This document shows, in pieces, positions 1-8,066 of a DNA stretch of 31,764 nucleotides; position 1 is the stretch's first letter; each line of letters begins with the position of its first letter. The notes under the pieces were generated by a model. That model ran no database searches and had not been told where the DNA came from. It was given only the letters and a program-made list of their open reading frames with translations. The position numbers and the translations under genes are program-made. The DNA lies in the NCBI GenBank assembly GCA_039927815.1, contig JBDSUJ010000113.1, positions 1-31,764 on the forward strand, given 5' to 3'. Source of the DNA: Croceibacterium_A sp039927815. Lineage in GTDB: Bacteria > Pseudomonadota > Alphaproteobacteria > Sphingomonadales > Sphingomonadaceae.

Positions 1-126
1 GCCAGCGGCTCATGGATAGGCCGCATCAACAGGTCGAAGACATGGCCGCATCCCAACAACGCAGATGCATCAGACAGAACTGAACTTGCTAACGGAGCGC
101 CGTCCAGACAGGGTCGAAAGCAGACA
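1..126. other. left-edge stretch with no supportable gene
   Basis: These bases lie downstream of the AraC-type gene that ends at 127. One - strand frame stays open to the window edge, and one + strand frame ends at a TGA near position 88, so either could be the end of a gene cut by the window. Neither is long enough to recognise. No hairpin followed by a T-run and no repeat is visible. Confidence 0.3.
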
Positions 127-1095
127 TTAGCCCCCTTCTGGGCCGACGCGCCACTCACTCGGCGTCCTACCAAATCGCTTCCGAAACGCCCGTGCAAAAT
201 AGCCTGGGTCCAAGAACCCGCACCGAAACGCTATTTCGCCCACGCTTAGCCCGCCGCCGCGCGGATCGCTGAGCATGTCGCTAGCATGGTCGAGGCGGGT
301 GGCGGTCAATTCCTGGACGAAGCTGGTGCCGCTGCCCGCGAGGAGCTGCTGGAGGTAGCGTTTGGAGATGCCGAGCTCGGCCGCCAGCCGCTCGGGCGCG
401 AGGTCGGGGTCGGCGTAGTCGGTCTCGATCCGGCGCAGGATGCGGCGGGCGAGTTGCTGGCGGTGGCGGCTTTCGCCCGGCGCCTCGTGGAAGCCCGTTG
501 CCAGCGTAAGCAGCGTGCCCACTTGTTCGGCGATCATCGGGCGGGGAAGCGGGGTGGCGTCGATCCCCTCGGCCATCGTTTCGAGCAGCGAGCCGAGCGG
601 TGCGCCCCATCCTTCACGCGCGCTTACCGGCCGGCCGAGCAGCGCGCCCGGATCCGGCAGGTAGCGGTCGAGCCACCCGAGCGGCATCATCAGGTCGAGC
701 GCCTCGTGCGCGGTGTCCATTTCCATCTGATAGAACCGCGTGTTGTCGAGCAGCACGAATTCGCCCGGGCGCACGGTGAAGCGCTTGCCCCCCATCCGCG
801 TCCTGAGCGCGCCATGGCGGGCGTAGACCAGCTGGATCGAGGGCGTGGCTTTTCCTGAGCCGCTGCCGTTGTGGACTACCCGCTGCGCCGGCGCTTCGAG
901 CCGCAGCAAGCGCAGCTGTCCGACGCCGTGGCTGGACCAGCGCGCGGCGAAGTCGCTCTCGTCGAACACGCACACGTCGATCGGCGCGATCGTGCGCGCC
1001 GCCCAATCCTGCCACTGGCGCACCGCTTCAGGCCGCGCGAGGCCGGCGGAGGACCAGCTGGCATCGTCGGGCGAAGGGGTGGGCGGGGCGGACAT
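127..1095 (-). CDS. AraC-family transcriptional regulator
   Basis: A 322-residue cytoplasmic regulator. Residues about 35-185 look like the AraC-binding-like sensor domain (PF14525 type, as in FeaR-like proteins), including the stretch VRPGEFVLLDNTRFYQ. Residues about 215-317 form the two-helix-turn-helix DNA-binding domain: first HTH around LAAELGISKRYLQQLL, second around VGEIAFRCGFLDPGYFARAF, closing with the family signature FRKRFGRTPSEWR. Length and domain order are normal for the family. It is transcribed away from the secreted-protein gene starting at 1211 across a 115-bp gap, the usual layout for a local activator, so it probably controls the + strand run from 1211. The inducer is unknown; the PF14525 class often answers to aromatic compounds. 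Class confident, target inferred. Confidence 0.9.
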   Translation of the reverse strand: MSAPPTPSPDDASWSSAGLARPEAVRQWQDWAARTIAPIDVCVFDESDFAARWSSHGVGQLRLLRLEAPAQRVVHNGSGSGKATPSIQLVYARHGALRTRMGGKRFTVRPGEFVLLDNTRFYQMEMDTAHEALDLMMPLGWLDRYLPDPGALLGRPVSAREGWGAPLGSLLETMAEGIDATPLPRPMIAEQVGTLLTLATGFHEAPGESRHRQQLARRILRRIETDYADPDLAPERLAAELGISKRYLQQLLAGSGTSFVQELTATRLDHASDMLSDPRGGGLSVGEIAFRCGFLDPGYFARAFRKRFGRTPSEWRVGPEGG

Positions 1096-1210
1096 CGCGC
1101 GAAACTAAGCTTTGCCGCCGTGGGGGGCAACTGCGCCCCGCTGGGTGCGCATGCGTTGATCGACAGCCCGGCCGGCGTGCGTTAGCCTGCCCGAAACGGG
1201 AGAGGGGATT
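1096..1210. promoter_or_regulatory. divergent intergenic region, AraC regulator / secreted NTF2-like gene
   Basis: This 115-bp gap separates two divergent starts and must hold both promoters. It contains an imperfect palindrome at 1122-1139 (GGGG-GC arms against GC-CCCC with one mismatch and a 4-nt loop) that could be an operator or only GC-rich chance. A TTGATC at 1156-1161 could be a -35 for the rightward gene, but its -10 is poor. The Shine-Dalgarno GAGAGGGG sits just before the tandem ATGs at 1211 and 1214. Confidence 0.35.
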
Positions 1211-2086
1211 ATGATGACGGGATGGCTTCGGGCAACCGCCCTGGCGCTTGGCCTGATGGGCGCGCCGGCGGCGGCGCAGGAGTGCGGGCGCGCGTGCATG
1301 ACGGGGTTGATCGACAGCTATCTCGGCGCGCTGCTGGCGCACGATCCGGCGCGGCTGCCGCTGGTGCCGGGTGCGCGCTTTACCGAAGATTCCAAGGTGA
1401 TGGACATCGGCAAGGGCCTGTGGAGCACCGTCAGCGGGGCTGGCGCGTTCCGGCAGGACTATCTCGACACCACCCGGCATGTCGCCGCCAGCCATGTATC
1501 GCTGCGCGAAGGCGACCAGCAGGTACTCTATTCGCTGCTGCTGCACCTCGACGGCAACCGGATCAGCGGAATCGAAACGCTGGTCCAGCGCGTGGCTCCA
1601 GATACGCGGCTCAAGCCGACCGAGCTGGGCGCGCCGGTGCGCGGTTTTGACCAGCTCGTGCCCACGCGCGAGCGGGCGCCACGCACCACGTTAATTGCGG
1701 CCGCGCTACGCTATGCCGAGGGGCTCAGGCGCGGAGATTTCACCGACGCCGCCACGCCGTTCGCGCCCGACGCCTACCGGGTGGAAAACGGCGCCATCAC
1801 CGCCGGCCCGCACTGCGTGATCGGCAACGATTGCGGGTTATATTCGCAGCGGATCATGGTTCATCCCGGCCTGCTCAAGAGCGTGGCCGCGGTCGACGAA
1901 GCCAAGGGCGTGGTGCTGCTGTGGATGAACTTCGGCTTCACCGACAGTTACGGCCCCGGCAAGGCGCTGGTGACGTACGAAGCGTTCAAGATCGGCGACG
2001 GCCGAATCCGCGCGATCAATGCCTTTTTCGCCACCCTCCCGGTCAGCACTCCGCGCGGGTGGCCATCGCTCGACCCGATCCAGTGA
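1211..2086 (+). CDS. exported two-part NTF2-like (DUF8021-like) protein
   Basis: A 291-residue protein with a clear Sec signal peptide (hydrophobic LRATALALGLMGAPAAAQ, cleavage after AAAQ), so probably periplasmic. The mature part begins with a Cys-x3-Cys (ECGRAC), then a helix and the segment GARFTED...GKGLWST, then a second half with RVENGAITAGP. The same landmarks in the same order occur in the protein at 9361-10386, so the two are paralogues. The fold looks like two NTF2/SnoaL-type halves; the nearest named family I recall is DUF8021. No catalytic residues can be assigned. Tandem ATGs at 1211 and 1214 share one Shine-Dalgarno, so the start may be one codon later. It is first in a + strand run and the likely direct target of the AraC regulator. 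Function unknown. Confidence 0.75.
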   Translation: MMTGWLRATALALGLMGAPAAAQECGRACMTGLIDSYLGALLAHDPARLPLVPGARFTEDSKVMDIGKGLWSTVSGAGAFRQDYLDTTRHVAASHVSLREGDQQVLYSLLLHLDGNRISGIETLVQRVAPDTRLKPTELGAPVRGFDQLVPTRERAPRTTLIAAALRYAEGLRRGDFTDAATPFAPDAYRVENGAITAGPHCVIGNDCGLYSQRIMVHPGLLKSVAAVDEAKGVVLLWMNFGFTDSYGPGKALVTYEAFKIGDGRIRAINAFFATLPVSTPRGWPSLDPIQ

Positions 2087-2156
2087 ATGGCCGACTGGGA
2101 GGCGCGTTGCCCAGCGCCGCGGCGCCGCCAATCTCGAACCCGGCGAGGGAGAGCCA

Positions 2157-3128
2157 ATGCGATTGACCGGCGCAGCGTGGGCGATCGCGTGGGCCGCGTT
2201 AAGCGTCGCGGGCGCCACGTGGGCGCAGCAGCCGCCGCTACGGGTGTCTGGCAACACGCAGACGATCGAGATCGCGCCGGTGCTGCTTGCCGCGGCCGAT
2301 GGCTCGGCAACGGTGACGATGGGCGGAATCCCGAACCTTGTCGGCGAGCCCGGCGCCGCCGGGTTCAGCGAACCAGGCGCGGCGGATCTGGCCACCAACG
2401 CCGAAACCCAGCTGCTGCGCCAGTCGGTCAAGCACCCCGAGCTGCGGATCATCCTGGGGGTGAGCGAAGGGCTGTACCGGATCGTCGCCCGGCGCTCTGC
2501 GGGCATCGACACGGTCGCCGACCTCAACGGCAAACGGGTGGCGACAATCGCGGCGACCAGCTCGGGCTATTTCCTCGACCGCATGTTGCGCCGCGCGGGC
2601 CTGACCTTCGGCGATATCGAGGCGAGGCAGATCACCCCGCTGGCGGGCATGACCGAGGCGCTCAAGAAGCGCGAAGTCGACGCGGTGGTGATCTGGGAGC
2701 CTGAGTCGCTGCACGCCGAACAGGCGCTCGGCGCCGACGCGATCAAGTTCGACGGGGCCGGCGTCTATCGCGAATTGTTCAACCTCAACACAACTGCGGC
2801 GAAGCTGGCGGATCCGGCGTCGCGCGCCCGGATCGTGAGCTTCGTGCGGGGGGTGATCGCGGCCGGATCGCGGATCGCGGCCGATCCTGCGCGGGCCCAG
2901 GCGCTGGTGGCGCAGACAGGCGAGTTCGCGCCGCGCGACGTCGCCGACAGCTGGCGCCACCATCGCTTCATGCCGGGTTTTCCGGCCGACCTGCTCACGG
3001 TCATGGTCACGGAAGAAAAATGGCTTGCCGAGCGCGACAAGCGGCCCGTCCGCAGCCGCGCCGCGCTGGCCCGGCTGATCGACACCAGCGTCTACCGCGA
3101 GGCGCTGAAAGGGATGCCGCGCCGATGA
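2157..3128 (+). CDS. ABC-type substrate-binding protein, NMT1/SsuA-like, orphan
   Basis: A 323-residue exported protein with signal peptide MRLTGAAWAIAWAALSVAGA... and cleavage near TWAQ. The body is a periplasmic-binding-protein fold of the NMT1/SsuA/TauA class, with the hallmark DLNGKRVATIAATSSGYFL followed by EALKKREVDAVVIWEPES. The start at 2157 is chosen because GAGGGAGAG lies just upstream and the signal peptide begins exactly there; the frame is open further upstream. Its stop overlaps the next start (ATGA at 3125-3128), so translation is probably coupled. No permease or ATPase is seen nearby, which is odd for an importer component. It may work with a transporter encoded elsewhere, or bind a ligand for another purpose. 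Known members bind sulfonates, nitrate, thiamine precursors or aromatics; the ligand here is not predictable. Confidence 0.8.
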   Translation: MRLTGAAWAIAWAALSVAGATWAQQPPLRVSGNTQTIEIAPVLLAAADGSATVTMGGIPNLVGEPGAAGFSEPGAADLATNAETQLLRQSVKHPELRIILGVSEGLYRIVARRSAGIDTVADLNGKRVATIAATSSGYFLDRMLRRAGLTFGDIEARQITPLAGMTEALKKREVDAVVIWEPESLHAEQALGADAIKFDGAGVYRELFNLNTTAAKLADPASRARIVSFVRGVIAAGSRIAADPARAQALVAQTGEFAPRDVADSWRHHRFMPGFPADLLTVMVTEEKWLAERDKRPVRSRAALARLIDTSVYREALKGMPRR

Positions 3129-5017
3129 AACTTGCCCGCCTGCTGTGCGCATTTGTGCTCGTGTTCAGCGCACCGGCGCTGGCGCAGGCCGACCTTGGCC
3201 GCCGCACGGCGCAAGTCGAGGACTTGCGCTCGATGCGCGAGATCAAGCGGCTGCAGGCGCAATGGGGCTACCTCGCGCTCGCGGGCGACTGGCAGGCGAT
3301 GGCTGCGCTGGGCACCACCACGGTCGCGATGGTCCAGCCGGGCGGCAATTTGGTCGGACGCGCGGCGCTGGCGCAATGGCTGGGCGACCGGTTTGCAAAC
3401 GGCAAACAAGGGATCGCGGCGGGCCGCTTGAACCTGCAAGTGTGGTTCAGCCCGGTCATTACGCTTTCGGCGACCGGAGACAGCGCCACCGGGCGCTGGC
3501 GCCACCTGGCGCTGACGGGCGAGAACGGCGTCTCCGCCGACTGGCGCGAGACGACCGATGTGATCGAATACCGCAAGACGGCGGAGGGCTGGCGGATGGC
3601 GCTGATCCGGCCGTACCTCGGGTTCGCCGGATCGTATGCGCAAGGGTGGCATCACGATGCCGCGACGCTGGAACGCGCGCCGTATCACTTCACGCCTGAC
3701 CAGGCCGGAACGGTGCTGCCGGATCGTCGCGCGGCCAAGTCCCGGCCCGCCGCGGACCTCGACCGCGAAGCGACGCTGCTGCTCGAGCTAGGCAAAGCGC
3801 AGAACACCGCCAACGCCTTGGGTTATTACCTCGACCGCGCGATGTACGACGACATCGCCGACCTGTTCGCGCCCGACGCGCAGATCGATGTCGCCCGCCA
3901 GGGGGTTTACAACGGCGCAGCCGGGGTGCGGAAGTTCCTCGGCCGTTACGGCGCGCCGGGCCTCGACCGGGGCGAGCTCAACGATCATCCGCTGCTGATG
4001 CCGCTGGTCTCGATTGCCGCCGATGGCTCGATGGCACTGGTCCGCGTGGTCGATCTGGGAATGACCGGGCAGCACGGCGGGCAGGGCGTGTGGTCGGCCG
4101 CAATCGATACTTTCCTGTTGCGGCCCGACGGCGCCGGCCACTGGCGCGTCGCCACGCTTCACCAGCGCCCGCTGATGCGCGCCGATTACACGCAGGGCTG
4201 GGCGCATCCGCTCGACGCGCACATGTCGATCGGCGAAAGCCAGCTGCCCGACGGCCCGGGCCAGCCGGTCGATACCAGCTATCCCGAGCATCCGTTCGTG
4301 ATGCAGCAGCTGGGTGGCGAGGTTATCTTCGCCCCGCGCGGCAAGCCGCAGGCCCCGTCGATCATCGCCAACGCGCTGGCGCTGGCTGAGGCGTTCGATG
4401 CGGCGGAGAACGTCACCGCGGCCTACGGCTATTTCGTCGACCAGTTCGCGTGGACCCAGCTGGCGGATCTTTTCGCGGTAAAGGGCTGGCGCGAGCTGCC
4501 TTTCATCGGGGTCGTCGCCGGGCGCGACAAGATACTCGCGGGCGCGCAGATGCGGTATGGCCGCGCCACCCCACGGGCTGAATTCCAGACGCTCCACATG
4601 CTGACGCAGCCATTTGTCACCGTCAGCGGCGACGGCGCGCGGGCGCAAGTGCGCGCCCGGCTGATGCAGTTCAACAGCGCCTCACAGGGCTCGGGCAGTT
4701 TCATCGGCGGGGTCTACGAAGACCAGCTGGTCAAGGAACTCGGGGTGTGGAAGATCGGCGGGATGGACCTCGATTACACCTGGATGGCGAATTACCAGGG
4801 CGGGTGGACCGCCGCTGATCCCGCCGCGGCTAACGCGCTGAGGCCGTCGCCCGAACTGTTCGCCCGCTACCAGCTCGACGCCCCGATCCGCGGTGAGCCC
4901 GGGATCCCGTTTCCGGTGATCGCCGCGCTGCCGTTCCATTACCGCAACCCGGTCAGCGGCCGCGCCCCTGCCAGGCTGATCCCGTGGACCGAAATCGCCG
5001 CCAAGCGCACGCGATGA
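3125..5017 (+). CDS. exported protein with three SnoaL/NTF2-like repeats
   Basis: A 630-residue protein with signal peptide MKLARLLCAFVLVFSAPALA and cleavage near AQA. The mature chain holds three related SnoaL-like units at about 35-180, 222-365 and 422-565. Each opens with a helical stretch (REIKRLQAQWGYLALAGDW; NTANALGYYLDRAMYDDIA; NVTAAYGYFVDQFAWTQLA) and closes with the same short motif: YAQGW at 171, YTQGW at 355, YQGGW at 557. Usual SnoaL_4 proteins have one such unit of 130-160 residues, so a tandem triple in one exported chain is unusual. The start is the ATG overlapping the upstream stop (ATGA); the open frame further upstream lies inside the binding-protein gene. NTF2-fold proteins include hydratases, isomerases and lyases as well as non-enzymatic binders. 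I cannot place catalytic residues, so activity stays open. Confidence 0.78.
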   Translation: MKLARLLCAFVLVFSAPALAQADLGRRTAQVEDLRSMREIKRLQAQWGYLALAGDWQAMAALGTTTVAMVQPGGNLVGRAALAQWLGDRFANGKQGIAAGRLNLQVWFSPVITLSATGDSATGRWRHLALTGENGVSADWRETTDVIEYRKTAEGWRMALIRPYLGFAGSYAQGWHHDAATLERAPYHFTPDQAGTVLPDRRAAKSRPAADLDREATLLLELGKAQNTANALGYYLDRAMYDDIADLFAPDAQIDVARQGVYNGAAGVRKFLGRYGAPGLDRGELNDHPLLMPLVSIAADGSMALVRVVDLGMTGQHGGQGVWSAAIDTFLLRPDGAGHWRVATLHQRPLMRADYTQGWAHPLDAHMSIGESQLPDGPGQPVDTSYPEHPFVMQQLGGEVIFAPRGKPQAPSIIANALALAEAFDAAENVTAAYGYFVDQFAWTQLADLFAVKGWRELPFIGVVAGRDKILAGAQMRYGRATPRAEFQTLHMLTQPFVTVSGDGARAQVRARLMQFNSASQGSGSFIGGVYEDQLVKELGVWKIGGMDLDYTWMANYQGGWTAADPAAANALRPSPELFARYQLDAPIRGEPGIPFPVIAALPFHYRNPVSGRAPARLIPWTEIAAKRTR

Positions 5018-5082
5018 TGTCGCGGCCGAGTTAGCAAGCGTGGCGGACCCCGAGTCCGCGATGCGCAGATGAGGAGAGACCG

Positions 5083-5523
5083 GTGCTGTTTGGTATCCAC
5101 GCATTCGCCCTTGCGCTAATCCTGGTGATGCGGCTCGCGCCGCGCTCGGCCGCGGGCCGCTTGCTGCACGGTGCGTTGGTCGAACGGCCGCTTGACCGCT
5201 TGTCGCGAGTCAGGCGGCACCATCTAATCTTCATCGCGATCATGGGGTTTATGATCATGTTTGCGGGCGAATCGCTGGTGATGATGGGCGGGCTCGATCT
5301 CGCCGCGGTCTACCTGCTGGACGTATCTATCTATATCGACCTCCTGGCGGTGACCATGGCGATGTCGGCCTTGGGCGCGCTCAAGATAGCGCGCCAGGCG
5401 CTGGTTCGCCCGGTCACACGCTTGCGGTGGGCACGTCGCGCGCGGCGTTTTCGGACACGCCGAGCGACCGAACGACTCGCCAGCAATGACGACGACCCGG
5501 CCCCTGCCCGCTTCGCCGCTTGA
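5083..5523 (+). CDS. small three-helix membrane protein, function unknown
   Basis: A 146-residue protein not recognised by family. Hydrophobic segments at about 3-18, 47-68 and 74-98 predict three membrane helices, followed by a very Arg-rich tail (RWARRARRFRTRRATER) that should stay cytoplasmic. The start is a GTG at 5083, supported by GAGGAGAG just upstream. A small hairpin (6-bp arms 5043-5048 / 5054-5059) precedes the ribosome-binding site. Its TGA stop overlaps the TTG start of the CoA-transferase gene (TTGA at 5520-5523), which ties it to that operon. It could be a membrane partner of the exported proteins upstream, but nothing in the sequence shows this. Confidence 0.6.
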   Translation: MLFGIHAFALALILVMRLAPRSAAGRLLHGALVERPLDRLSRVRRHHLIFIAIMGFMIMFAGESLVMMGGLDLAAVYLLDVSIYIDLLAVTMAMSALGALKIARQALVRPVTRLRWARRARRFRTRRATERLASNDDDPAPARFAA

Positions 5524-6632
5524 GCGCGGGCCCCCCTTTGACCGGCCTGAAAGTGGTCGAACTGGCCCGCGTCCTGGCGGGGCCGTGGGCAGGGCAGGTG
5601 CTGGCCGATCTCGGTGCCGAAGTGGTCAAGGTCGAGAGTCCTGAAGGTGACGACACCCGCCGCTGGGGGCCTCCATTCGTGGCCAACCCCGAGGGAACCG
5701 AGGACGCGGCCTATTTCCACGCGGCCAACCGCGGCAAGCGCTCGGTGGTCGCCGATTTGGCGACCGAAGCGGGGGGCGCCGCGGTCATCGCGCTAGTGCG
5801 CGAGGCGGACGTGTTGATTGAGAACTTCAAGGTCGGTGGACTGGCGAAGTTCGGGCTCGATTATGACGGCCTGCGCGAGATCAATCCCCGCCTCGTGTAC
5901 TGCTCGATCACCGGGTTCGGTCAGGACGGGCCCTATGCACACCGCGCGGGCTATGACTTCATCATCCAGGGGATGAGCGGGATCATGGATATGACCGGCG
6001 ATCCTGCGGGCCCGCCTCAGAAGATCGGGGTGGCTTACGCCGACATCCTCACCGGGCTCTACGCGGTTATCGCGATCCAGGCGGCGCTGCGCCAGCGCGA
6101 GGCAACCGGGCGCGGCCAACACATCGACATGGCGCTGATGGATGTGATGGTCGGCACGCTCGCCAACCAGGCCATGAACTACCTTGTTTCGGGCGTCACG
6201 CCCGTTCGGATGGGCAACGCGCATCCCAACATTGCCCCGTACGAGGCGTTTCCGGTGGCCCAAGGATGGGTCATCATCGCGGCCGGCAACGACGCGCAGT
6301 TCGGGCGCTTGCGCGAAGTGCTGGCGCTGCCGCCGAACCCACGCTGGCACACTAATGCCGGGCGCGTGCTCGACCGGGCGGCGCTTTCGACGGCGATCTC
6401 CGAACGCACCCGGCATTGGACTGGCGACGCGCTGCTCGCCGCGTGCGACGCGAGAGGCATCCCGGCCGGGCCGATCAATACCGTGGCCGAGGCGCTGGCG
6501 GATCCGCAAGTGGTGGCCCGCAAGATGGTCATCGAGCATGACGGCGTTAAAGGTCTGCGCACGCCAATCCGCTTCTCCGATGCTGAATTAGCTCCGGCGC
6601 GGCGTTCGCCAACTCTGGGAGAAAATTCATGA
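5520..6632 (+). CDS. class III CoA-transferase (CaiB/BaiF family)
   Basis: A 370-residue cytoplasmic enzyme. It opens with LTGLKVVELARVLAGPWAGQ, the typical CaiB/BaiF N-terminus, and has ENFKVGGLAKFGLDYD, YCSITGFGQDGPY and GYDFIIQGMSGIMDMTG. The expected catalytic aspartate is D175 in VAYADILTGLYA. Such enzymes move CoA from one acyl-CoA (often succinyl-CoA) to another carboxylic acid through an aspartyl-CoA thioester. The length is slightly under the 390-400 residues usual for the family. The start is TTG at 5520, overlapping the upstream stop; the end overlaps the hydrolase start (ATGA at 6629-6632). This coupling suggests that activation of a carboxylic acid and hydrolysis of an ester belong to one pathway. 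Family certain, substrate unknown. Confidence 0.9.
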   Translation: MSAGPPLTGLKVVELARVLAGPWAGQVLADLGAEVVKVESPEGDDTRRWGPPFVANPEGTEDAAYFHAANRGKRSVVADLATEAGGAAVIALVREADVLIENFKVGGLAKFGLDYDGLREINPRLVYCSITGFGQDGPYAHRAGYDFIIQGMSGIMDMTGDPAGPPQKIGVAYADILTGLYAVIAIQAALRQREATGRGQHIDMALMDVMVGTLANQAMNYLVSGVTPVRMGNAHPNIAPYEAFPVAQGWVIIAAGNDAQFGRLREVLALPPNPRWHTNAGRVLDRAALSTAISERTRHWTGDALLAACDARGIPAGPINTVAEALADPQVVARKMVIEHDGVKGLRTPIRFSDAELAPARRSPTLGENS

Positions 6633-7573
6633 GCATCTCGCGCCACTTGGTCGATCCCGAGATCGCCCCGATGCTCGACATGCCGAGTCTCGACCTGACC
6701 GACCAGACTCTGGCCGAGATCCGCGCCAATCCGATGTTTACCGGCGAGCTGGTGCCGCCGCCGCCGTTCGCGGTCAGTGAGGCGTTCGCGCCGGTCGATG
6801 GTGGCCCGGATGTGCGGCTGCTGGTGATGAACCCGCCCTCGGCCCGAACCAGCCGCGGCGCGGTGCTGCACATCCACGGCGGGGGCATGGTGGTGGGGAC
6901 AGCTGACCGCGCAGTGGCCGACAAGCCGTACCTGGCGCTGGAGCATGATTGCGTGGTCATCTCGGTCGACTATCGGCTCGCACCCGAAACGCCGTTTCCG
7001 GGTCCCCACGAGGACAATTATGCGGCCTTACTGTGGCTGGTGGACAAGGCCGCCGGCCTCGGCATCGATCCGGCAAAGATCGTGGTCATGGGGGAAAGCG
7101 CGGGCGGCGGACTGGCTGCCAGCCTCGCGCTGATGGCGCGCGACCGCAGCGGGCCCAAGCTCGCGGGGCAAGTGCTGATCTACCCGATGCTCGACTGGCG
7201 CACTGGAGGGCCCGACGATTGCCACGGCAACCGCCATACGGGCGAATTCATCTGGACCCGGGATAAGAACCAGTATGGGTGGAACGCGCTACGCGGCGAT
7301 TATACCCCGGCCGATGCGCGCAAGGGCTGGTTCTCGCCCGCCTTGGCGGATGATCTCGCCGGCCTTGCCCCCGCCTACCTCAGCACCGGCGCGCTCGACT
7401 TGTTCCTCGACGAGGATCTCGATTTCGCGCGCCGCCTGATCGACGCGGGAGTGCGGACTGAACTGCACGTCTATCCCGGCGCCATCCACGCGTTCGAGAT
7501 GATTCCGGGGACCGGTCTGGCCGAGCAGGCGGCAATGGATCTGAAGCGCGGCCTGGCCCGATTGTTAGGTTAG
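6629..7573 (+). CDS. alpha/beta hydrolase, hormone-sensitive-lipase type esterase
   Basis: A 314-residue esterase of the HSL (family IV) group. Visible motifs are the oxyanion HGGG at 83-86, the nucleophile elbow GESAGG with S157, the acid D257 in STGALDLFLDE, and H287 in GAIHAFE. The DYRLAPE segment at 114-120 is also typical. No signal peptide is seen, so it is cytoplasmic. The ATG start overlaps the CoA-transferase stop by 4 nt, so the two are probably translated together. Family IV members hydrolyse short to medium acyl or aryl esters and sometimes lactones. In this operon it may release an acid that the CoA-transferase then activates, which is an inference. It ends 11 bp before the convergent response-regulator gene. 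Confidence 0.92.
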   Translation: MSISRHLVDPEIAPMLDMPSLDLTDQTLAEIRANPMFTGELVPPPPFAVSEAFAPVDGGPDVRLLVMNPPSARTSRGAVLHIHGGGMVVGTADRAVADKPYLALEHDCVVISVDYRLAPETPFPGPHEDNYAALLWLVDKAAGLGIDPAKIVVMGESAGGGLAASLALMARDRSGPKLAGQVLIYPMLDWRTGGPDDCHGNRHTGEFIWTRDKNQYGWNALRGDYTPADARKGWFSPALADDLAGLAPAYLSTGALDLFLDEDLDFARRLIDAGVRTELHVYPGAIHAFEMIPGTGLAEQAAMDLKRGLARLLG

Positions 7574-7584
7574 GCGGATTGGAC

Positions 7585-8013
7585 TCACGCCGCCCCGATG
7601 CGGCGGAGTTTTTCCTGCATCGTGACCTGGTCGAACGGCTTGACCACGTAGCCGTCGGCTCCGGCCGCGATGGCCTCGCCGATAAACGCCGGCTCGTTCT
7701 CGGTCGTACAGAACACCACTTTGGGGTGCCGGCCGCCGGGCTGGGCGCGCAACGCGCCGCAGAACTGGATACCGGTCATCACCGGCATGTTCCAGTCGAG
7801 CAGGATCAGGTCGGGCATGGCGCCGGCGCAGCGGGCGAGGGCTTCCGCGCCATCCTCCGCTTCGGTGACGTGGAACCCCAGCCGTTCGACGATCACGCGC
7901 GAGAACCTTCGCACGACGCGCGAATCGTCGACAATCAGGCAGCGTTTGGCCTTAGCGGGCGTTTCCTGAGCGAGCGGAGCGGGCCCGGCAACGGCAGGCG
8001 CCGACGTAGGCAC
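7585..8013 (-). CDS. single-domain response regulator (CheY-like)
   Basis: A receiver domain without an output domain, 142 residues from the GTG at 8013. It has the acidic pair D29-D30 (CLIVDDS), phospho-acceptor D73 (LILLDWNMPVMTG), T103 (FCTTEN) and K125 (YVVKPF). The N-terminal 22 residues are Pro/Ala-rich. The true start is uncertain. The frame is open upstream into the preceding gene, and a strong AGGAGG sits 7 nt before an in-frame ATT at 8079, giving a 164-residue protein with N-terminus (M)YNLIKRASSLAG; the GTG at 8013 has no good ribosome-binding site. No histidine kinase is in the window, so its partner is elsewhere. It probably signals by binding a target protein. It is co-directional with the small gene at 8067. 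Confidence 0.88.
   Translation of the reverse strand: MPTSAPAVAGPAPLAQETPAKAKRCLIVDDSRVVRRFSRVIVERLGFHVTEAEDGAEALARCAGAMPDLILLDWNMPVMTGIQFCGALRAQPGGRHPKVVFCTTENEPAFIGEAIAAGADGYVVKPFDQVTMQEKLRRIGAA
7588..7613 (+). terminator. candidate rho-independent terminator of the hydrolase operon
   Basis: A perfect 6-bp stem (CGCCGC 7588-7593 with GCGGCG 7600-7605, loop of 6) is followed by GAG and five T residues. It lies 14 bp after the hydrolase stop and inside the 3' end of the convergent receiver gene. That placement suits termination of the + strand run. The stem is short, so the call is tentative. Confidence 0.45.
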
Positions 8014-8066
8014 GGCCGGAGCCGGGGCATAGGCCTTACCGCCCGCGAGGGACGAGGCGCGCTTGA

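Noticed and set aside
1..126. Open frames at the left edge that could be the end of a neighbouring gene
   Set aside because: They are only about 29-42 codons long, have no recognisable motif and occur on both strands, so no gene can be named.
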